Shown here: piece by piece, positions 53,301-62,300 of the stretch
How positions within the stretch are numbered: position 1 is the stretch's first letter
Layout: every line of letters starts with the position of its first letter
Assembly: GCA_019614645.1 (NCBI GenBank)
Contig: JABWDB010000003.1
Span: 17,817,001 to 17,881,000 of the forward strand
Source of the DNA: Stratiolaelaps scimitus
Taxonomy: Eukaryota > Arthropoda > Arachnida > Mesostigmata > Laelapidae
Direction of reading: 5' to 3'
Length of the DNA stretch: 64,000 bases
Position numbers and translations under genes: made by a program
The notes under the pieces: generated by a model
The model's input: only the letters and a program-made list of their open reading frames with translations
Database searches by the model: none
Told to the model about the DNA's origin: nothing

Positions 53301-56300
53301 GCCCCCTGCAAGCATTCTATTAAATGATCGGCTATATTTAGCCGTATCTAATTTTACCTGCTTATTATATCTGTATATCGAGATATACCGGTAGATATCG
53401 ATTTTTATTTTCCAGTGTTTCAAGTGCTTACGTAATTTTCCGAAACACGATCACCCATGCTTGGGACGTTTACCAATGTATTATATATATATATATATAT
53501 ATCAGCGGACAAGGCTTGTAGATAAAGTGACAATTGTCGAACGCTGATAGTCAACAGTGACTCCAAAGTGACGGATATTCATGGTATTATATTCCAGCAT
53601 TGAAGCTTATATGTGTACTTTAACATCAATGCGATATGGCTGTGTTACAGAATGCCAACGCGGCCGTGGCCGACCTGATCGTGACCGATGAACGTCTGCG
53701 TGCTGTGGACTTCACCCTGCCGTTTAAGACCGCACAACTTGTGGCCGTCGTGAAAGCCCCCGCACCGCGAAAACCCGGCGGGGTTTGGTCCATTTTCCTT
53801 CCACTCACCAGAGAGGTTTGTGACTCGTCGTGTGAAAGCTCTGCATCATGCAATTGTGCGTTTCGAGAAGCCGCGTATCTGGTGCATACAGTCGGCTGAG
53901 AGGGATTTTTTTTTAAAAGTGCGACTCTCCAATTTTTTTCAGTCAACCTGTCCGGTTTGTTGATCCACAGAGACATAGCTTACGTTTGTGTGGAGTATAT
54001 GAGTCAATATACTATACACAAACGTAAGGTATGTCTCTGTTGACCAACAAACCGGACAGGTTGACTGAAATATAAAAAACATGGGCATTTTACATTGTTG
54101 TAAAATACCCTGTAATGTATATATATATATATATACACTTGAGTTACAGCTGAGAGGTAAAATCATGTATATAAAGTTAATGTGATATCATGCCATTGCT
54201 GTTAGCTCTTTGCCGGATGGAGTTTGGTTTACTTGATTCTCTGTTTTGCAGGTATGGGTATACACTGTTGTGGCCGGCCTGCTGACTGCGCTCGTAATGT
54301 ATATGTGTGCTCGGTTTTGCCTATCGGAGTACGTGCAGACTGGCGAAGGCATAAGCGGCAGTCCCGCGGAGGAAGTGGATAACCAGCTTGGTATCGTCAG
54401 CTGCCTGCTCTTCGTGTTTACAACCTTGCTGCATCAGAGGCTGCATCTTGATCCAAAGTAAACGAAGTGATATCCTATTACTCACCGTATATTAATTAGT
54501 CAATAATTTCACCAATTGCCCTATTGCTGTATATAGATGATTTATTATTCAATTATAAAAGTAGGTGACAATTGTACTCGCAAAACGTGAAATACCTCTA
54601 ACGACGCATAAGCAGGCCTCGCTTTCCCAGTCCCCCATTTCTAGCCAACAATGTTCCAAGAGCCAAATTAGACAATTGTACCTCGTAAGAGTGTATAATA
54701 ATTAGGGGAGATATCGTCGCCTTCGCCAAAGGCATCCTAGTCGAGAGCCGTTTCGTTCATTAAATACCCTCTTGTCGCTACAAAAGTCCGCTTAAGTCTG
54801 CTCCTGCTGAAGGTCAGTTCTTCGGATTCACTATATTCAAAAGGAATAGATGAGACTTGTGTGTGCGTAAATATATATGTTTCAATCACGTAGCGAACAA
54901 TTGAGAGTGGAGCAAAATCAACACCACGAATCAGTTATGCCGGAACGAGGAAATGAAATGGCAATTTTGCCTGTTTATGTCTCTATTCTTCTTATTATTA
55001 AGTTGAAATATATAATTAGAGAAGCAGTTAGGGACCCGGGTGTCAGGCCGAGGCCGTCGTGGTCACCCTCGAGGTAGGCGATGGCATTGCCTCCCTGCAC
55101 CGCGAGTAAAAGGCGCCGCAGAGGTGGGGATCCTGCGCGCTTATCCCCGTTGCGCGGATCAGCCTGCGGTAGACTCCTTTAAGGAAATTAGCAGAGTGAG
55201 GGGGCCGCCTTCGCTTTCGAAGGCAAGAGGGCAAACTAACATGGGTTGTTCATTACGACGCTATTTAAACTGGGATATTCAATTTGTTCCTCATTCTTCT
55301 CGCCTCTTTTAGCGCCACCGCAACGCGTGTTCTCGCTGGATTCTGGTATTTCTTCACATTTGTGATTCTCGCAATCATCGTGGGCAACCTATGTGAGAGT
55401 GTGCTGTATGTTGATGAGGACTTCTCGCGACTGGAGACAATACACGGATTGCTTCGTACACGAGGAATGAAATTCACCTGTATTGAAAATGGCTCAACCT
55501 GCCGGACCCTTGCGGTAAGCCTCGGAACAGCTTTGCCAAACGTAGACGAGTTCTAAAGAAACAATATGGTACCAGTGGTTAGTCCGCATTAACGGATCGA
55601 CTGGAGTGCGACTTCGGTTCTCGGATCCGTGTCACACATCAGATAATGCTGACCTTAGGTCGGAACCTCTCTCTATGCTCTCAATGTCGACAAATATTTT
55701 ACATTGTATTTACGTAAACGAGGTGAATAAGCTCGCTCAGGGTTAAACTCGATTGCAATGAAGTGGTCGAGTCTTTTTATCTATATATTATATGTATAAT
55801 ATTATAAAGATGAATTAACTTAATAATCGATACTATGATAATATGCAGTGTTAGATTTGTATAACGCTGTTCAATTTACATCAGCCGACTAAATGCTTGT
55901 TCGATATTCAGGAAAGCACAAAATTCTCAACATCATTTCAACACAAGCACATTCTCTAAACATCCAATGGGTAGAACACGCGCCCATAAGGCTATTACAC
56001 GTCGGGGAAGTGGGATTTAGAGCTGAGCAGTAAATGGGACGATATACGACACGCACGATCTTCCATGGGGACACTTAATTAGCTCGAGCAATACCTGAGA
56101 CCAGTACACCACTGAGTTGAATCGACAAAACCGCATAAAAACACATTACCTAAACACAGAATCATTGATGTGCCTCCAATTGGCAACATACATCTACGAA
56201 CTAGCTGGCTTCTTTTTCCTTTATAAAAAGCTAGCATATTCTCGAAATTTCTATATGTATTGAATGCCCCCTATCAGCATGCTTTCTTTCTAGCACAAAA

Positions 56301-59300
56301 GCGCACGTTTTGAAAAGGCATTGTTTGCCTCATTTACATTTTCGTATTTCTGTAACGCGTGGTGCCCCCCCTCCTCTGCACCTCTCGCTCTCTCTATGTT
56401 TTTCCGGTCAAATTGACCATCACCCGGGTAGGGTCTCCGAACGCTCGAGCGTCTTGCTCTTGGCAAATTGATGGCAGGAAATATTAGCCTCCGTATAAGG
56501 GAAGAAACGAAGCGTAACTAGGCTAGTGTCTTCGCCTTGAACCTGTCCGCGTGCAGGCAGAGACCCCATAGGCCGAGCCGTGGGCGGGGGCAAGGATGAG
56601 GGTGGCCAAGTCACTGCCTCAGCCCTATAGCTGTTACCGAAGTCTGTAAGACCGCATCGCAGCGTTCCTCGTTCGTTGTTTCGCTATATTCCGCGAAAGG
56701 TTTTTTTCTTCTCATACGTTTGTCTTTGTCTCTCTGAAATCTCTCCCGTGACAACGGGCTCCACGAGGGAAACTAGCCAGGGCCGTCGGTCGGCCTCGCG
56801 CAGCTAAACGAGCATTGGAGAACCACACAATGGATCGATTATCATAGGGGAGAGAGGAAGAGAGAGAGAGAGAGCGAGAGAGAGAGGAGGGGAGATAGTT
56901 ACAAATAAAAATGATGCCGAGATGAGACGACTCATCTTTCCGGGCATGCGGACTGATAGATCGACCGATAGCAGCTGAACGAGCAAGAGACATCAGAGGC
57001 AAAGGCAGGCAAGCGCAGATCTGATCCGATTGTTTTGGCGACGGGAAGGGCTGCTGTCTCGAACACGAACAACTCGAATACAGATATCTATCTATCTATA
57101 TATATATATATATATCCCCTACATACTGTAACCTCATACGCGCTGTCAAAATATGTTCATACTTAAAAGATAGATCGCCATGGAAGAATAACAAAACGCA
57201 TGCTGTCCTCGGAAACTCACAATGCAGAAGATGACGAAGGTAGCTCACACTCGACATTTCTCCATCACAATGGCTGAGCGAGCTGCTCTAAAGTTACTAG
57301 CTGTAAGATATAGCGATTCTTATTATTATTACTATTATTAGAATGATTATCAACATTATGTCATCGGAACAAGAAGATCATCATTGTTGTTGTAATGTTT
57401 CTTCATCGGGAGATGAATCGCCAGATGAATTATGCCTTACGCGCATCATCATTTCGTTATTTGGCTGGCTGCCTTGTCCATGTCGCCACTGGGCGAACGA
57501 ATGTACAGCAGCAACAACAGCAAATAATTGAAGCGGAATATTTTGTCTATCTAGCTATAGGGCACTAATGTGATATTGAAATATATGCAGATTAACTGCA
57601 ATACTAATTGAGGCAACGTAGCTATTTTTAGGGGAGCGCAACGCGCCTTGATGAAATAAATATGTACCAGAACGGAGCCAGCTGCAAGAACACGAATTGT
57701 CCAACGAGGGGTCGCCGGCGTGTTAACCGCTTGCATATAACGCAAGCTCAGACGGGATGGCGCTAAGCTTGAGATAGGCGATCGAGCCTGCTTGTGACTG
57801 TTATGTATCATCCAGAAGCGCCTCACGAGCTGTTGATTTTTGGGTAGAACAGAGAGAGAATAGTTTTTCCGCGGATGTTCGATGTCGTTGTCTGTGAGAA
57901 CTAACAAGATGTCCACTTAACTGCTACGTGTGTTCGCCACGAGCGCTAGTTTTGTAACATCTGTCGGTTGGATGATTGATGACATTTACATAAATTGATA
58001 TTGGATATTGCATTTTGAATCATATCATATTTGTGGATTTGCTTCAAGACAGATTTGTCATAGACATGCTGAGCGAATGAGGTGACTGATACAGCTATAG
58101 GATATGACGAATAATTATTATTATTGTTATTATAATTATGATTGTTATTACCATATTATTATCGTCGTGATACTTTCCTAAACAAAGGGATCATTAGGCT
58201 AGGTTTAAGGTTGGGGATGAGGCCACAACCCAATTAATGTTTGCAGGAAAATTCTTCTCAGCATATTGGATCTACTAGGCTGGAAAGATCAGCGCACTGT
58301 CAGGCATTTCATGCTTCATACAATTGTGATTTGGTCACAGTTATCTCCCGTGATCGTGACATTCGTCACGTGGGTCGCACCCAACGAAGGCACTTCTCGT
58401 TATTCCTTATCTCATCTGATCTACCTATTCTTATCCATAATATTGTTTATAGTATATTATAATAATAATAATAATAATAATAATTGTTTCAACAAACACT
58501 TGATTTTAAAAGCTCATCTGTAATTTGAATCTTGCCGAAAATGAGTAAGTAAATAATTTATACTCTTGATTGTTACTATAAATGTTGGTAGTGCTATGTG
58601 CTCCCGTTCTGATATGGTTGTAGTTTCGACAATGTCAAAACAGCTTTTTGATTACGGATAGCTGTTTTTATCCAATTTGGTCAAGAAATACTTTATCTTA
58701 AGCATTAAAACGTTGGAGGACGTGGCTAATTTTCACATGACACTTGTCATGTTCGCACCACCAATTCGCAAAGTATGTTCTGCGCAATCTCGCATGTGAG
58801 GCTGGATTGCTATTTGTGGAAATGTGGAATATCCAGTATTTGCGCGCTGACTGGCTTTAAGAGTGACATCTGCTATGTGTTCCGAGTTCTTTGAGGCCTA
58901 AACCTCTAATAGGCCTCCTGTTGTGATCTGATTTCATGGAATACCTTTGTTTGATGTTGCTGTATTCGAAATGCTGCAACGCACAATTCTCGACCGATAA
59001 CTTTAGGTCTAGCCTATCTGCCTGCTGTAATCTCTTAATGCCTGTTGAAGAGTCAATCTTTGGTGGGGAGTGTCGACGGGGTCGTATATTTGAATATCGT
59101 CATTAATACCATACGCGGGAGGTTGTACGTAAGAGGATTTATATGCAATATATGTGTATATATATTAAGGACCCTAATATTGTTCGTTGGCTACGCCCTG
59201 GGGTAACACTTGCACATTCTGAGTACTTCCCGTAGACACGAACCCGAAGTGTGCTGTTGTGTCGAAAGTCACTGATCCAGTTCACTGGAGGCCTCCACAC

Positions 59301-62300
59301 TCCGAACTGCTATGGGAGCATTGCGATCAGTTTCGCGAGTGTGATCTTTCAGATGCAAATTTGAAGTCGAAGTGATGGCCTCTAAGTAGCGTGACGAATT
59401 CATCTCTTTGGCTCAGTCGAATTGGGTGCCCATCAATCAGATGAAACCTTATACTATATCCGGTCCTCTACTCGAATTGCCCTTCGCAGATGGGTCCTCT
59501 GACATTGGCATTATCGTAAGTAGCTTTCGATACAATGCTCTCAAGAACCTACATACGAGTGCTGTTACTGACACCGGTCCCATATTTCTGGAATCAGTCT
59601 TCGAGCTCTTCTGATGTACTGGGCTAACTATAGCCGTACGAAAAATATCCGCAATCTCAGCGTTATCTATTGAGCTCCCGAAGACCAACGAAAACGCTAC
59701 GCATACTGGTAGCCCAAGCGACTTTATTGCAAAAATGATGATAGGTCTTCTGGTGTTGCTCTCAACTTAGGCTGACAAATATATAACAATAATAATAAAA
59801 TAATCTAACCGAATTTCGTCAAAATGAAAATGGGTAGGACGACGTATTGGTACAGTCCAACGCGGATCATCATACATATATAGAATAATATGATTTCGTA
59901 TGTAACTGATATGTTTATGTTCTAGCAACACACATATACTGCGTGCGATAAATTGTTGTTATAGAAGAAAAAAGAAGGAGGGAGAGAGAGAGAAAGAGGC
60001 GAGATCAGGGTAAAAACGCTTGACGGAATGCCTCCCCGAAGAAAAATCCCTCATGAGTTACTTTCTCCTGGGGGACGTCTGGTCTTTTTCTGTAGTTGTT
60101 TTTGTCTGTCTGAAATCTTTAGTCTTGAAATTCCTTTACGCTTTGAGACTCCCCGCTGCGCTGTGGGTCCTGAGGAAAATCCTTGACATCCATAAGTGAT
60201 ATAAATAGCACTCCCGTTTGCCGGCACAGCGGCAACTGCAGCGGCAGTCTCAGTCACAGCCAGAAGGGCAGCAACGACTCTCCTATAATAGTTGAAGGTG
60301 TATTGTCGATTTTGTTGCCCAGCTCCAGAGTATCGCCATCATTAGCAGCATATAGCTGTATCTTATACTATATTCGGTTTAATGTACGCATTTATCGAGT
60401 TGCACACATCCCTATTACTCATTCAAAGCTATACTCATTCAAAGCCACACGTAATGCATGATGCACGATCTATCTAACATCCATCTATGTATCTATTGAT
60501 TCATGATCTTATGTACAATCACTGTTCCAGCGATATGTATTATATTCGGCTGGATGTACTAGTGTCTTCCATCTATGTAACTACCTGTGATGAATCTATG
60601 GTTACACGTTTTTCAAGAAGCAATATTCCACAAATATATATAACCGAAATAAACAGCAATATCAGCATATATCTTAAGCTACATCTATGGATGAGCCAAC
60701 ATAAGCACAACGACAAAAGTGCCACTTATAAGATATGTGAACACTAGGAGTGATTTCCAATCGTTTGCTTTGTTTACAATGAAGTCGTCTCCACTATCCT
60801 CGAACGCATCGATGTGCATGTCATGGTGTTGCTGTTTTTTATGTTTTCCGAATATATCGTCATTGGTAAATATGTATGTTGCTATGCTGACGGCATCCAT
60901 TTGCAATATGTTCACGTTCGGCAATTCAGCTAGTTGTAAATAATAATTATGTAAATATAACTGATTTTAATCTGTGAGACCATAGTGCAGCCGTGGCACA
61001 TGTTAATGTATCGGAGAGCTTCATCAGGACTTCGAAATGGCGGATGGCGTCATTCTATTGAAAATGATTGCGTGCCGTCTTCCCTTGAATCTCCACGTCT
61101 AGTGGAGAAAAAAAAAGAAAAAAGTTCAGGAAAATACTTTTTCATCACTGTTTCGTACAAAGCTGTAGTGGCTTTCGGTCAGCCCTTGATGTTTTTGTTC
61201 GATGCAAATTCGATGTCGGGGGTTAAAAATACCCATAACCGAGACCGTCTTCATCCAGATCAGCGGTCAAACAAAGGGTTGTGATTGAACGGTGCGAGGG
61301 CGTGTTGTTCCGACTCGTGTCATCGGGGAAAACAATAATCACACTAATTAGCTAGCCTAAATGATCAGAATACAGCGAACGGCCTAAGCCGAAAAGCAGC
61401 GGCTCAAATCAACAATCATTCATTATTGTTGATTTGAGCCGATCACCTCGACAATTGACATCTCAGCCTGATATTGTCAGGCTGAGAAATGTCCCACTCT
61501 AAAATGTTGTTATTGGTATGTACTTATAGGTATACGTTATCCTCAAAGTAGCCTCGGACCTCTGTGAGCTGAATAACGGAACTAGAGTAACATGGTGATA
61601 TACGTGTCCATATCGGTAACTGAAAGCTAGGTGTTATATCACTTTCAGACGTCGCATGCGCCAGTTCTTGGCGACATCAACAAGCGAATGCTCAAGGATG
61701 AGACGCCCCTGGTGAAAAACGTCACCCATGGGCTGAGCAAAATCGCCCAAGACGACTACTTGGCATTTATTATGGAGTACGCTTCGGCAAAATATCTGGT
61801 AGCTTCATCCTGCGATCTCGTCATGACGAAACCATTCGCTAACCATGCTGCTTACGGCATTGCCCTAAATAAAAGTAAGTGCATAATCCTAAAGACTCGT
61901 CCATGATATGACTGTATGTTGAATCGTGGATGTATAATAGCTCCTCCTGCTCGTTTCTGTGCCGTTATTGCTGTGTAACCTAATTCTCGTTTGTGATCTG
62001 TCTTATGAAAAGTGAACAAAACAGTAGCAATGCGCAGTTGTTATAACATCTTGACAATCCACAAGTGTATGCAAAGAAGTGGATTCGGGTTTCGGGTGAG
62101 TGCATATTTGTAGTTTTTTGTCATACCTCCTTGAGGTAGTTGTATACGGAACGGCCAAAACAGCACTCTCATGAGTAAAGGCAGAGCCGTTAAAAGCATC
62201 TTTATGGCCACCGCTGGGTCGTTCGTTTTCTGCTATCACTGAGTGTCATCTTAGCCAAATCTATCGCGGCACTCTAGCCAGATTATCTCGCGCTTAACTG

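Larger units (their letters stand above)
35567..53650 (+). other. 18.1-kb intron inside the S1 half of the iGluR
   Basis: The intron runs from GAG|gtaagg to tgttacag|AAT in phase 0. It makes up most of the recognised gene span. It contains one LINE relic (38941-39950, - strand), two mariner relics (49255-49893, + strand), several (TA)n tracts and GC-rich islands at about 41300-42100, 44520-45400 and 46400-46950. The other stretches (35650-38900, 40000-41000, 42100-44500, 47100-49200, 49950-53600) are mostly AT-rich, with many stops in all frames and no recognisable gene. An unrecognised nested gene or alternative promoter in the GC-rich islands is possible. Confidence 0.75.
55515..61648 (+). 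other. 6.1-kb intron between M3 and S2 exons
   Basis: Phase-0 intron, GCG|gtaagc to actttcag|ACG. It holds a GC-richer part with GA repeats (56340-57070), the LINE relic at 58850-59770, AAT and TCTA/TA microsatellites and the twin hairpins at 61400-61493. Other stretches show nothing recognisable. Confidence 0.8.

Noticed and set aside
61400..61493. Bacterial-type transcription terminators
   Set aside because: The gene is eukaryotic and spliced, and no T-run follows either hairpin.
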